From: GMQP-bins7 sp963776565
GTDB lineage: Bacteria > Actinomycetota > Thermoleophilia > Gaiellales > Gaiellaceae
NCBI GenBank assembly: GCA_963776565.1
Contig: CAVZNF010000005.1
Span: forward strand, 62,001 to 126,000
DNA: 64,000 bases
Direction of reading: 5' to 3'
The position numbers were made by a program, and so were the translations under genes. The notes beneath the pieces are model-generated. The model ran no database searches and was not told the origin of the DNA. It saw only the letters and a list, made by a program, of their open reading frames with translations. How positions within the stretch are numbered: the first letter of the stretch is position 1; each line of letters opens with the position of its first letter. Below, piece by piece: positions 35,603-43,604 of the stretch.

Positions 35603-36535
35603 GTGCCGCGCGCGAAGCACTTCATCCACATGTCGTGGCGACCTGGGGAGCTGTGGTTCGACGTAGACATGCTTTGGTTCCGCGAGCGACCACGGAGTCT
35701 TGGTGCGCTCGCCGTCGCTGGCGCTGCGATTGACCTGCCGCGGTTCGATACAGGGCTCGAGGCCTCCCGACGCCGGCGCTTCGCGGCTGAAGCGGCCAGG
35801 AAGCGCAGGTTCGCCACACGGACGATGCCCGCCGCCGCGGTCGTTATCGGATCGAGTGTCGTGCTGCCCCTGTCGGCGCTCAGGCAGCGCGGTGTGGCGC
35901 AGGACGGTCTGCCGCTACCGGATGACCCTCCGAGCCTGACGTTCCGGCTCGAGCATCCGTTTCAGGCACCCACGCCGAGAGTGCAGACAGACCCAACCAC
36001 GGCTGAGTTGCCTCGCATCGCGTGGCATGCGGCCACATCGATCGGCCTTCCGTACGCCGGCTATCTACGCGACGGCACCCAGCTTCCGGTCGAGGGTCCC
36101 GACTGGGTCACGTGGAACCCGAACACTGACTCGCGCCCCAACCTGCCCGGGAGGCTCTACGGTCATGAACACACGATCCGGACGATCATCAAGGTGCTCG
36201 CTCGGTACCGAGAGGCGCACCCGAAGGCCCCGCAGGTCGTCGTCGGCGACATCAGCCTTCGGGACGGCGGTGTCATGGATCAGCACGTCTCCCACGAGAA
36301 CGGGCTCGACGTCGACATCTACTACCCACGCCGCGACGGATGGCTGCAGGCGCCGACTTCCACGGCGCAGATCGATCGACGACTCTCCCAGGAGCTGCTC
36401 GACGGCTTCGTCGCCGCAGGCGCGAGCAAGATCTTCGTCGGCTACGCGACGGACCTGCGCGGACCGCGTGACATTGTCACTCCGTATCCGAACCACGAGA
36501 ACCACATGCACGTCCGCTTCCGAAATCCTGGCTGA
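35603..36535 (+). CDS. penicillin-insensitive murein endopeptidase-like (M74/LAS metallopeptidase) protein
   Basis: A 310-residue protein. GDISLRDGGVMDQHVSHENGL followed by DVDIYYP gives the zinc ligands HxxxxxxD, and NHENHMHVRF near the C-terminus gives the HxH, as in MepA and related LAS peptidases that cut peptide cross-links in peptidoglycan. The N-terminal 70 residues are basic and unlike the family; a hydrophobic stretch MPAAAVVIGSSVVLPLSAL (about residues 75-95) is a likely membrane anchor. GTG start with GAAGGA 7 bases upstream. Followed by a peptidoglycan-binding protein, together a cell-wall module. Confidence 0.75.
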   Translation: MPRAKHFIHMSWRPGELWFDVDMLWFRERPRSLGALAVAGAAIDLPRFDTGLEASRRRRFAAEAARKRRFATRTMPAAAVVIGSSVVLPLSALRQRGVAQDGLPLPDDPPSLTFRLEHPFQAPTPRVQTDPTTAELPRIAWHAATSIGLPYAGYLRDGTQLPVEGPDWVTWNPNTDSRPNLPGRLYGHEHTIRTIIKVLARYREAHPKAPQVVVGDISLRDGGVMDQHVSHENGLDVDIYYPRRDGWLQAPTSTAQIDRRLSQELLDGFVAAGASKIFVGYATDLRGPRDIVTPYPNHENHMHVRFRNPG

Positions 36536-36605
36536 CACTCGACGAGCCGTTAGATGTCAACTGCGGGACAGGTCACCGATCCGATCGGCCCTCCGAGGCA
36601 CCTAG

Positions 36606-36611
36606 TACCTT
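36606..36611 (+). promoter_or_regulatory. -10 box of a leaderless promoter
   Basis: TACCTT lies 7 bases before ATG 36619. Confidence 0.5.
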
Positions 36612-36618
36612 CGTAGCC

Positions 36619-37248
36619 ATGAGTTCGGGGCGGCTCCCGACCCGACCCTTCGCGCCCGAGGACGACTGGTTCGTCGAGACAGGCGGAGGACGTTCTCCGG
36701 CCGCCGACGACGAGACCGAACTCCGCGAAACGCGCGAGTCCGCGCAGGGCGAGGGCGAGGGCGAGCCGCGTGCCGCCATCCGTGTTCGGGAGGGCGAGCG
36801 GAGCCGGAGGCTCATCGTAGGTGCCATCGTCGGCGCAATGATCCTCATCGTCGCCGGCGCTCTTGCCGGTGCCCTCCTCTCGCGCTCGCTCAACGGCGGC
36901 GTCGAGACAACTACCTCTCTGGTGACGACGACGGCAACGCTCACGACGACGCTGACCGCGTCCACCACCCCGTCGACCACGCCTACGACCACGACCTCGT
37001 CAACGCCGACGACTTCGGCCACGCTGCCGGAAGGCGTGGTTCTCCGCAGAGGGGCCAAGGGCGCGGAGGTAAGGCAGGTACAGGAGGCGCTGGTCGCGCT
37101 CGGGTACTCGACAACCGTCGACGGGAAGTTCGGGCCGGCGACCGCGCAGGCCGTCAAGTCTTTCCAGGCGTCCTCAGGCATCACCGACGACGGCGTCGTC
37201 GGGCCGGCGACGCTGTCGGCTCTCTCGGCGGCGGTCAACGGGACGTAG
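36619..37248 (+). CDS. membrane-anchored peptidoglycan-binding protein
   Basis: A 209-residue protein: acidic cytoplasmic N-terminus, one membrane helix (LIVGAIVGAMILIVAGALAGALL, given in part: VGAMILIVAGALAGALL), a Thr/Ser/Pro linker of about 45 residues, then a PG_binding_1 domain (LRRGAKGAEVRQVQEAL, VDGKFGPATAQAVKSFQ, DGVVGPATLSAL). The domain binds peptidoglycan; the linker spans the wall. No enzymatic domain, so it probably anchors or senses the wall. Its stop lies 25 bases before attachment site 2. Confidence 0.85.
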   Translation: MSSGRLPTRPFAPEDDWFVETGGGRSPAADDETELRETRESAQGEGEGEPRAAIRVREGERSRRLIVGAIVGAMILIVAGALAGALLSRSLNGGVETTTSLVTTTATLTTTLTASTTPSTTPTTTTSSTPTTSATLPEGVVLRRGAKGAEVRQVQEALVALGYSTTVDGKFGPATAQAVKSFQASSGITDDGVVGPATLSALSAAVNGT

Positions 37249-37273
37249 CCCCACCAGGGCGGCGGGAATGTCA

Positions 37274-37299
37274 CGCGGGTTCGATTCCCGCCGCCTCCA
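37274..37299 (+). repeat. attachment site 2 (ssrA 3'-end duplicate)
   Basis: Exact 26-base copy of the ssrA 3' end, followed by TAAATCGCTATTTGCAGG. The left flank GGCGGGAATGTCA matches site 3 (GGCGGGAACGTTA); the right flank matches site 4. The 200 bases that follow, up to the LuxR gene, hold no gene. Confidence 0.85.
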
Positions 37300-37515
37300 T
37301 AAATCGCTATTTGCAGGAACTTCGCAGATGAGGGCGGGAATGATTCATTTTTCGCCCTCCAGCACTGCCCGCATCGTGTCTGCGAGGGTCGACTGTCAGA
37401 GCCTAGGGCGACCACGCAGGCCGCTGGCATTATCGGCGATCGTGATCTGAATCCGTCGGCGATCAGGAGACGGATCTCGTCGTTCTCGGAGAGGGTGATG
37501 CGGCGTGCTGTCTGT

Positions 37516-38295
37516 CTAAAAAACGACCGCCGCGAGTTCCCGCTGGCGTGCAACGGCGGCTGTTCTGGTGTGCACGTCGAGTTTCCCGAAGATGTTCTCG
37601 AGGTGCGTTCGGACCGTCGTGCGTGAGAGGACGAGGCGGACGGCGATCTCGCCGTTCGTAAGGCCGAGCGCCACGAGGCCGAGCACCTCCGCCTCACGAT
37701 CGGTGAGCAAGGAGGGTCGGCGGCGGCGCTCCCAGCGCTCTCGGAGATTCAGGAGGTGTGGCTGCAGGAGTTCGAGCAGCGAGCGGTCGCGCTCCTCGAA
37801 GTCCCGGTCGCGCGGGCCCCGAACGAAGAAGAAGCCACGGACTGTTCCTGCAGGCGCAGACAGCCAGAACTTCAGCTCGTGCTCGATTCCCGAGGGGCGC
37901 ATCACCTCGCAGTACCACGGGTTGCGACGCAATTGACGGCACGTGACGAAGTCGCTGAGCTTCAGAGGTGGCCGCGTCGAAGCCAAGCGGGTGGGGTCGC
38001 AGGCGTCCGGGTCACGCAACGGCCATGACCATATGGTCTCGGTGATCGCGTCTTCAGCCCAATCTGCTGGGGCGCAGTCACAGGACGGCGCGTCGACGAA
38101 AAACGTGTTCGCCGTCCCGCAGGCCTCGCCGCCGTTGCTGTACTCGAAATAGCCCGCGCGGTTGGCGGGTATGACCTGGAGCAGACCCTCGATCGTCGAC
38201 CGCTCGAATGGCTGCACACCGTCTACGGCCGCAGCCTCCGAGACGAGCGCGAGGGCATCGTGGTAGTCGCGGTCGCTCAAGCGTGTGGCGGCCAT
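37516..38295 (-). CDS. LuxR-family transcriptional regulator
   Basis: A 259-residue protein. The C-terminal GerE/LuxR helix-turn-helix is complete: LTDREAEVLGLVALGLTNGE, then VRLVLSRTTVRTHLENIFGKL. The N-terminal 180 residues (VQPFERSTIEGLLQVIPANR, FFFVRGPRDRDFEERDRSLL) look like the GAF-like sensor of stand-alone LuxR proteins common in soil Actinobacteria; no receiver domain. The ATG at 38295 is chosen because a TTGTGT-17-TATCTT promoter ends 6 bases before it. Divergent from a secreted-protein gene 61 bases away, a likely target. Confidence 0.85.
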   Translation of the reverse strand: MAATRLSDRDYHDALALVSEAAAVDGVQPFERSTIEGLLQVIPANRAGYFEYSNGGEACGTANTFFVDAPSCDCAPADWAEDAITETIWSWPLRDPDACDPTRLASTRPPLKLSDFVTCRQLRRNPWYCEVMRPSGIEHELKFWLSAPAGTVRGFFFVRGPRDRDFEERDRSLLELLQPHLLNLRERWERRRRPSLLTDREAEVLGLVALGLTNGEIAVRLVLSRTTVRTHLENIFGKLDVHTRTAAVARQRELAAVVF

Positions 38296-38301
38296 CAGCC
38301 G

Positions 38302-38330
38302 AAGATACGACGTTTGTCGGATCGACACAA
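38302..38330 (-). promoter_or_regulatory. promoter of the LuxR gene, leaderless
   Basis: On the minus strand TTGTGT (38330-38325), 17-base spacer, TATCTT (38307-38302), then 6 bases to the ATG. The best-formed of the leaderless promoters. Confidence 0.6.
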
Positions 38331-38356
38331 GCGGCGGCGAGGGTCACGCTCGGGCT

Positions 38357-38905
38357 GTGAACAACAACCGGATCTCCGTGACCATGCTTGTCTGCGCCAC
38401 CCTCTCCGCAGTCGTCGTAACCGCGGTGGGCACGGCACTGACGGACAGTGAGCGGCCCGCGCAGGCTCCGCGCACGCGCCCGCCCTCGGTCTCTGCCGGT
38501 GCCTTCTTGCGGGGGGTCATCCGCCATCTCGCGGCGAACGACTATGCCCGAGCCTGGACGAGCCTCGACCCGCGTCAGCAACTCCTCGTCGACCAGCGTG
38601 CTTACGTTCGCTGCGAGAGCGCGAGCGCTATTCCCGGCCGGCTCGACCGCATCGAAGTCCTCCGCGCGCACCCCGAGCGGGTCGTCGTCCCCGGTTCGGG
38701 CGGGCGACGGACGCGCTCGACCGTCATCACCTTCCGCCTTACGTTTGCGCCGCGACCTTCGCAGAGCCCTGTAGTGGTGCGGGTACGCGCACACGCCCTC
38801 CGTAGCCGCGGCCATTGGGCCTGGATGCTCCCAGCGAAACGCCTCGCGCTGCATCGGTCGGGTTGGTGCGGCAGTTCGCCTCCGCACACATACCCGGACG
38901 TCTGA
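38357..38905 (+). CDS. secreted or membrane-anchored hypothetical protein
   Basis: A 182-residue protein from GTG 38357. An N-terminal hydrophobic segment (ISVTMLVCATLSAVVVTAVG) is a signal peptide or anchor, followed by a Pro-rich linker and a domain with FLRGVIRHLAANDYARAWTS and LVDQRAYVRCES, which resembles small NTF2-like/DUF4878-like secreted domains in layout. Function unknown. Divergent from the LuxR regulator. Confidence 0.55.
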   Translation: MNNNRISVTMLVCATLSAVVVTAVGTALTDSERPAQAPRTRPPSVSAGAFLRGVIRHLAANDYARAWTSLDPRQQLLVDQRAYVRCESASAIPGRLDRIEVLRAHPERVVVPGSGGRRTRSTVITFRLTFAPRPSQSPVVVRVRAHALRSRGHWAWMLPAKRLALHRSGWCGSSPPHTYPDV

Positions 38906-38934
38906 GACTTCGCGGTGGTGGAATCCTGCACGGC

Positions 38935-38982
38935 CCGCCCGCCTCGAGCTCCCGCTCCTCGATCCGCAGGTAGCTCGCGAAT
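38935..38982 (-). pseudogene. 3' relic of a small IEEREL-type gene
   Basis: The minus strand reads SRFASYLRIEERELEAGG after a stop; no start. It matches the C-terminus of the gene relic at 50607-50792 and the relic at 39779. Only about 16 codons survive. Confidence 0.4.
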
Positions 38983-39011
38983 CGCGATCACAGCTAGCTT
39001 GGCTGGCGCAG

Positions 39012-39782
39012 ATGACGGCAGATCATGACCTTGTCCGTACGGCGGACGAGAGCTTCATCGCCTCCTTCCGGAAGCTTGCCCAGCATGTCTCCCAAGGGGA
39101 GACACACGAGGAGGGTTCGATCTTCTCGTTCAGTACAGGCCTGCCCCTGTCGGGCTTCAACGGATGTGTCGTGACGCGGGAAGCGCCATCCGCCGAGCTA
39201 GCCACCTCTGTGGCGTGGGTTGCAGCCCACGACGTCCCCTTTCGTGTGTGGGTGGCGGAGAAACTCGCTGCCAGCCTCGCCGAGGTTCCTGCCAGTTACG
39301 GGCTTGAGCCTGCCGCCTCCCTCTACCCAGGCATGGTTCTGCATCCAATACCCGCTGCCCCCATATTGGGTGCGGGCGTAAGCGTCGTACCGATCTTCGA
39401 GTCGAGCCTGGATGAATTCATCGGAATCCTTGAACAAGGTGGACTTCGAGCCGAGCTTGCGCATCGACTGATCTCAGCGTCGTTCGCGACGGACCCGGAC
39501 GTCCAGCTGTTCGTCGGAAGGCTCGATGAAAGACCGGTTGCCACCTCGATCGCAATCCGCAGCGGAGACGCCTCGGGCGTCTACAACGTCGGCACTCTCC
39601 CGGAAGCTCGACGACGCGGCGTCGGGAGCGCGGTCACCTGGGCCGCTGTCGGAGCCGGGAGAGCCTGGGGATGCGACACCGTTGTGCTTCAGTCCTCGGT
39701 GATGGGGCTTTCGATGTACGCAGACATGGGGTTCCGACCAGTCGCGCCGTACGTCACGTTCGCGCCGTCGTCAGCAAGTTAG
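39012..39782 (+). CDS. GNAT-family N-acetyltransferase
   Basis: A 256-residue protein. The acetyl-CoA loop is VGTLPEARRRGVGSAVTWAA, followed by the usual C-terminal VLQSSVMGLSMYADMGFRPV strand-helix-strand; the N-terminal half is more divergent and may be a degenerate second GNAT fold. The acyl acceptor is unknown. TAGCTT 11 bases upstream is a possible -10. Codon usage is less GC-rich than the core. Confidence 0.8.
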   Translation: MTADHDLVRTADESFIASFRKLAQHVSQGETHEEGSIFSFSTGLPLSGFNGCVVTREAPSAELATSVAWVAAHDVPFRVWVAEKLAASLAEVPASYGLEPAASLYPGMVLHPIPAAPILGAGVSVVPIFESSLDEFIGILEQGGLRAELAHRLISASFATDPDVQLFVGRLDERPVATSIAIRSGDASGVYNVGTLPEARRRGVGSAVTWAAVGAGRAWGCDTVVLQSSVMGLSMYADMGFRPVAPYVTFAPSSAS

Positions 39783-39846
39783 TTCAGCCTGCCCGCCTCT
39801 AGCTCCCGCTCCTCGATCCCAAGGTGGCTCGCAGCTCGGGATCGTT
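39779..39846 (-). pseudogene. 3' relic of a small IEEREL-type gene, second copy
   Basis: The minus strand reads DPELRATL, then after a one-base shift GIEERELEAGRLN and a TAA that overlaps the GNAT stop. It shares about 40 bases with the relic at 38935. Confidence 0.4.
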
Positions 39847-39848
39847 TG

Positions 39849-40154
39849 TCAGTGATCTAGCGGTTCCCGCTTCGCCAGACTCGCTGTGATCTCCGCGAAG
39901 TGTTGAAGCCTCGGAGAGCCCTCAGTCAGGTAGCGTTCGAGCCACCGCAGCGCCGCCTTCTCGTACTTCGGCGAGCCGCGCTCGGCGTAAAGGTGGACCA
40001 GCTGGAGGGCGTCCTCGAGCGGCAGGTTCGGGAGCTCGCGAGCAGCGTCCTCGGCCAGCCAGAGTGCTCGGCGCTCGATCGCTCGGCGGAAGCGGACGTG
40101 CGCGTGGGGCTCGGCTGTCAAGAACGTATGTTCGCACGTCTCGGTCTTCCCCAC
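39849..40154 (-). CDS. conserved small hypothetical protein
   Basis: 101 residues, helical and charged: VRFRRAIERRALWLAEDAAR, LPLEDALQLVHLYAERGSPK, RWLERYLTEGSPRLQHFAEI. Regular amphipathic pattern and strong coding composition; no known motif, no signal peptide. Looks like a small protein often found near mobile regions in actinobacteria, but function is unknown. Confidence 0.55.
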   Translation of the reverse strand: MGKTETCEHTFLTAEPHAHVRFRRAIERRALWLAEDAARELPNLPLEDALQLVHLYAERGSPKYEKAALRWLERYLTEGSPRLQHFAEITASLAKREPLDH

Positions 40155-40175
40155 GGCCGATGATCTGTGACAGTG

Positions 40176-40256
40176 ATGTTCCTGGCCCCCTGGCTCGTCT
40201 GCGCCCTGCTCGCGTGGTGCATGTGGTGGTACTGGCAGCGGCTGAAGCGGAAATAG
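40176..40256 (+). CDS. possible 26-residue membrane microprotein
   Basis: MFLAPWLVCALLAWCMWWYW followed by QRLKRK: a single hydrophobic Trp-rich helix with a basic tail, a plausible membrane microprotein. GTG at 40173 is an alternative start. No clear ribosome site, so weakly supported. Confidence 0.3.
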   Translation: MFLAPWLVCALLAWCMWWYWQRLKRK

Positions 40257-40382
40257 TCACATGCTGGCTGCGACCTCGACGGGTTCGCCCTCCCGTTCGT
40301 GTGCTTCGGCACTCGCGAGATTGGTAACCCCCCTTTTTGGATACGGTCATGTCGAGCGAGTTGGAGGGGGGCTGCGGCAGAT

Positions 40383-40670
40383 ATGAACCGGGCGATCGAA
40401 CTTGCGGAGTCGTATCGCAAGACAGAACTCAGACTTCGCCTTCTACTGTTCGGCAACGGCGTTGACAGTCCAGGAGTCGTGAAGGGTGAGGAGCAACGCC
40501 GCCAACTTACGGCCGAGTTCCGACACTTGCGTGATGTGTTCGATGCACTGATCGAGCGCAACTTGCGCGATCGTGCGCTGCTTACTCTGATGCGCGTCTG
40601 GGCTGCCGCTGGATCAAGCCTGCGACCTTGGGTCAGGTCCCCTGAACTTGCCGAGCGCCTATGCGACTGA
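40383..40670 (+). CDS. small hypothetical protein
   Basis: 95 residues, mostly helical (RAIELAESYRKTELRLRLLL, EEQRRQLTAEFRHLRDVFDA), likely soluble, no recognised domain. The stop overlaps by 12 bases the end of the convergent HD-like gene. A GGAGGGGG tract about 17 bases upstream may help ribosome binding. Confidence 0.45.
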   Translation: MNRAIELAESYRKTELRLRLLLFGNGVDSPGVVKGEEQRRQLTAEFRHLRDVFDALIERNLRDRALLTLMRVWAAAGSSLRPWVRSPELAERLCD

Positions 40671-41096
40671 CGTTGCGAGCGCGCCCTGTACGAGCGGAAG
40701 GCTCGACTCGTAGCGCTCGCGGAGTGCGTCCGAGTCCGTTCGCGCGACGCTGACCTTGAGATCCGCGACCATGACCAGCCGCGCGGTCTCACCCGCGACC
40801 CCGGGTGCATCGCAGACTCGCCTGACGTAGCTCGTGTACGCCTCACCTCGGCGTGTCAGGAGTTCGACGGCCTCGCAGACGACAGCGTCAACGCCCAGTT
40901 CCGAGAGATGCTCGACTGTCCATTCGGTGTCTTCCGCGATGCCGTGCAGGACTGCCGCGTTCAGTGCGGTCGGGCTCGCGGCGGCGCCGAGCGCTCGCGC
41001 GACGTCCATTGCGTGGGCGAGGAACAGAGCGTCCGATGCATCGCGGGTCGCTCCGTAGATCCGAGCGGCGATCCCCACGGCGTGAGCAAAATCCAC
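40659..41096 (-). CDS. HD-fold (RelA/SpoT hydrolase-like, MESH1-type) protein lacking the motif Asp
   Basis: 145 residues from GTG 41096. DFAHAVGIAARIYGATRDAS, AHAMDVARAL and AAVLHGIAEDTEWT follow the order of the (p)ppGpp hydrolase HD domain, in which HD-x(n)-ED residues bind Mn. Here the HD pair reads HG, while ED is kept; ADLKVSVART matches the later N/D helix. Metal binding may be weakened or lost, so it may be a binding protein or an altered phosphohydrolase. It begins one base after the stop of a 68-residue gene, translationally coupled. Confidence 0.6.
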   Translation of the reverse strand: MDFAHAVGIAARIYGATRDASDALFLAHAMDVARALGAAASPTALNAAVLHGIAEDTEWTVEHLSELGVDAVVCEAVELLTRRGEAYTSYVRRVCDAPGVAGETARLVMVADLKVSVARTDSDALRERYESSLPLVQGALATSVA

Positions 41097-41097
41097 G

Positions 41098-41304
41098 CTA
41101 GCCCGCCTGCGGTTCGGTTGGAACAATGAGCATGGCCTTGAACTGAGCGCCCCTCCAAGAGACGGAGTCCACCCCGAGCCGCGTGATCTCGTCGTCCTTG
41201 ACGCCATACGAACGCACGTAGTCGATGACGGCCTGTGACGCGCTGACCGAAAGCTGGGTTGAAACGACGCTGCGTCCTGAGTGGATCTCGTACTTCTTGC
41301 TCAT
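41098..41304 (-). CDS. small hypothetical protein, operon partner of the HD-like protein
   Basis: 68 residues: SKKYEIHSGRSVVSTQLSVS, QAVIDYVRSYGVKDDEITRL, FKAMLIVPTEPQAG. GGGAGA lies 7 bases before the ATG. Mixed alpha/beta pattern, no known family. Because the HD-like gene starts right at its stop, the two probably act together. Confidence 0.5.
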   Translation of the reverse strand: MSKKYEIHSGRSVVSTQLSVSASQAVIDYVRSYGVKDDEITRLGVDSVSWRGAQFKAMLIVPTEPQAG

Positions 41305-41869
41305 GCTGTCTCCCTCGGGTCGGCCGGCGGGGGCGGCACCTTGGTTGATGCGCACCCCGGACCGACCATTTCCTCGCCGCCGCGAGGTTGTGCCGGAGGG
41401 GGGCGAGACCGCATCCGCCGATCGTTCGTCGCCCCTGATTCCGACTTTCTGAGTAGGAGATGCCCTCGAGCGCACTTTCTTGCGCACGAAGGGCACGAAC
41501 CCCTCAACCGAGTGACGTCATGCCCGACAATGGGGTTTGGACATCGCCTCCACAGAGTCAGCGGCGTCCAGGATCGTGATTTGCGGGACGCGGTCCGCGT
41601 GGCTTCATCTCGCAGAGGAGCTGTTGCGCAATTGAGGGACACAGGTTCAGCCACCTTTGGCCGATGGCTAGGGACCAAGTCTTCCCTTCTCCGCCGCAGA
41701 AGCCCCGACTGCCGCCGCTTCGGGGCTTCTGCATTTCCAGGGTCAGACCGGGTGCCGACGCGACCAACAGGGTATGTCCGGGACCCGCCAGGAGGCTCTA
41801 TGGTCACGCCGACCCAGATCACTCTCCAGTGGGGTGGTCGCAGCGCGTCGCAATGCCGACTCTTAGCGG
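41305..41869. other. non-coding stretch with a terminator-like hairpin and a duplicated sequence
   Basis: 565 bases with no convincing gene. About 100 bases (41636-41745) resemble 45175-45297, including CAGGTT-GCCAC, a TGGCCG segment and the CAGAAGCCCCGA hairpin. This is a duplicated non-coding module. Confidence 0.45.
41697..41731 (+). terminator. terminator-like hairpin, copy 1
   Basis: CAGAAGCCCCGA/TCGGGGCTTCTG, 12-bp perfect stem, 11-base loop, followed by CATTTCC. No gene on this strand ends nearby, so it may mark an older gene end. Confidence 0.5.
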
Positions 41870-43411
41870 ATGGCCGCCGCCGAAGCGTCGCACGTCGCCT
41901 CGCGCGCAGTGGACGACCTCTATCGGCAGCACCGGGCAGAGGTCTATCGCTACGCGTACGCCGTCCTCGGCAGCCACGCAGACGCGGAGGATGTAACCCA
42001 GACGACATTCCTGAATGCCTATCGCGCGCTCGAGCAAGGCGTCCGTCCGCGGAAGCCTGCGAACTGGTTGCTGACAATCGCGAGCAACGCGATCAAGCAA
42101 CGATTCCGTCGGGAGCAGGCGAGACCGCGAGAGGTCGAGCTCGACGAGCGCATCGCGAGCTCGGAGTCGGACGACGAGGGCCCGAGCGTCGGCGAGCTCC
42201 TGACCGCTCTTTCGAAGATCCCGCCCCAGCAGCGCCAGGCGATCGTGCTTCGCGAGTTCGAGGGCCGCTCGTATGGCGAGATCGCGGAGATCCTCGGCAC
42301 GACGACGTCCGCTCTCGAGACCTTGCTCTTCAGAGCCCGCCGGTCGCTCGCCAGGGAGCTCGAACAAGCGCTCACATGCACGGAGGCGCAGCTGGCGGTG
42401 TCGCAAGCCGTCGACGGACGCCTGGGCCGCAAGGAGCGGCGGCGGCTCAAGGACCATCTTGCCGAGTGCCCCGACTGCGCCCACTTCGCGCGCGCCCAGC
42501 CACGCCATCGGCACGCGCTCCGAGGCCTCATGCTCGTCCCCATCCCGGTGTCGCTGACGCTCTTCAAGGGCCTCGAGGGAGCAGGGACGGCGACTGCGGC
42601 AACGATCCCGGTCGGGGCGGGCGGGGGAGCGACCCCTACCGTCGCGAGTACCGGCGTGACCTCGGGTCTCGGTTCCGCAGGCACGGCCGGGGGAAGCGCA
42701 ATCATCGGCGGGGCCACGCTAAAGGCTGCCGCGGTGATCGCCGCGGTGGCCATCACAGGCGGGATCGCAGTGACGGGTGCCGTCGAGTTCGGCAAGATCG
42801 GCAACGAGACCACGACCGCGGCTTCGAGCGCCGCGGTGCGTCTCGCCGGCGGGCTGCACCGACCTGGCGCCGCGCGCAAGCGTGTTGTGGCCCGAAGCCG
42901 AGTGGCCGCCATAGACGCTCTCGATAAGACGGCCCGTTCGACGTCGACGAACGGGCATCGCGAGAAAGCGATAGAAGGCGCAGGCCCCGTTGCAGATAGT
43001 GGTGACGTCTCGGCACAGCACGACGCTGACTCGCCTCCCGCACAGCCCGAGCCGCAGCCAAGCGACCCGCAGGGAAGCGAGCCGCAGGGAAGCGAGCCCT
43101 CCGGCGGTACGCCGCAACCGCCCGAGAGTCAGCCCAACCAGCCACAAGGAAGCCCCCAGGTGCCGACACAATCCACCGTAGTCACCACCGCGCCGAATCC
43201 GAAGAAGCAGCCCAAGAAGGCAAGGCAGTCGAACCAGGTACCCAAGCGCAAGCCCGCGAAGCCGCTGAATGCTCAGCAACCGCCGAAGCCGCAGCAAGGG
43301 CCGAAGCAGAACGAGCCGCCCGGACAGTCGAAGACCGAGACATCACCGGCAGGGAACTCGGCCGGGAGCTCCAAACCGTCGAACGAAAAAGGCGGCGGGT
43401 CGAAGCCCTAA
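41870..43411 (+). CDS. ECF sigma factor fused to zinc-finger anti-sigma-like, membrane and Pro-rich domains
   Basis: 513 residues. Residues 1-175: sigma-70 region 2 (DDLYRQHRAEVYRYAYAVLG, DAEDVTQTTFLNAYRAL) and region 4 (LSKIPPQQRQAIVLREFEGR, SYGEIAEILGTTTSALETLL). Then a zinc-finger anti-sigma-like motif with HLAECPDCAHF, a membrane helix (AAVIAAVAITGGIAVTGAV) near residue 290, and a long Pro/Gln/Ser/Lys-rich tail, probably outside. Having sigma and anti-sigma parts in one chain implies a membrane-held sigma factor that must be released or act from the membrane. No separate anti-sigma gene lies downstream. Confidence 0.8.
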   Translation: MAAAEASHVASRAVDDLYRQHRAEVYRYAYAVLGSHADAEDVTQTTFLNAYRALEQGVRPRKPANWLLTIASNAIKQRFRREQARPREVELDERIASSESDDEGPSVGELLTALSKIPPQQRQAIVLREFEGRSYGEIAEILGTTTSALETLLFRARRSLARELEQALTCTEAQLAVSQAVDGRLGRKERRRLKDHLAECPDCAHFARAQPRHRHALRGLMLVPIPVSLTLFKGLEGAGTATAATIPVGAGGGATPTVASTGVTSGLGSAGTAGGSAIIGGATLKAAAVIAAVAITGGIAVTGAVEFGKIGNETTTAASSAAVRLAGGLHRPGAARKRVVARSRVAAIDALDKTARSTSTNGHREKAIEGAGPVADSGDVSAQHDADSPPAQPEPQPSDPQGSEPQGSEPSGGTPQPPESQPNQPQGSPQVPTQSTVVTTAPNPKKQPKKARQSNQVPKRKPAKPLNAQQPPKPQQGPKQNEPPGQSKTETSPAGNSAGSSKPSNEKGGGSKP

Positions 43412-43604
43412 CGTGGATGTTGAACGAGGGGGCCGGCAGCGTCTCGAACTCCGTGACGCCCTTGGATCTCTCCTGAGCTACTCGGCCTGCCCCCACGATG
43501 ACGTGCCCCGAGCTCCCGGCAAGATGGCCGTTTCCGATGTGTCCGCGTCCTACCCCGTATTGGGGAGGCATTGGGGGCTCTCGCCAGCAATGCTCCTGTT
43601 CCCG

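Larger units (their letters stand above)
24320..37299. mobile_element. genomic island A, integrated at the ssrA 3' end
   Basis: Bounded by perfect 26-base ssrA-end repeats (24294 and 37274), both followed by TAAATCGC. Contents: kinase-STAND-WD40 protein, BTAD regulator, TolB-like protein, SGNH and MBOAT proteins, a beta-helix relic, murein endopeptidase-like and peptidoglycan-binding proteins. No integrase, transposase or phage gene was seen, so it is probably an old, immobile island. Boundaries are from repeats alone. Confidence 0.6.

Noticed and set aside
43000..43400. Pro/Gln-rich repeat tract in the ECF fusion as a separate gene or phase-variable repeat
   Set aside because: It continues the sigma frame without a stop, and the repeats are imperfect and not of constant unit length.
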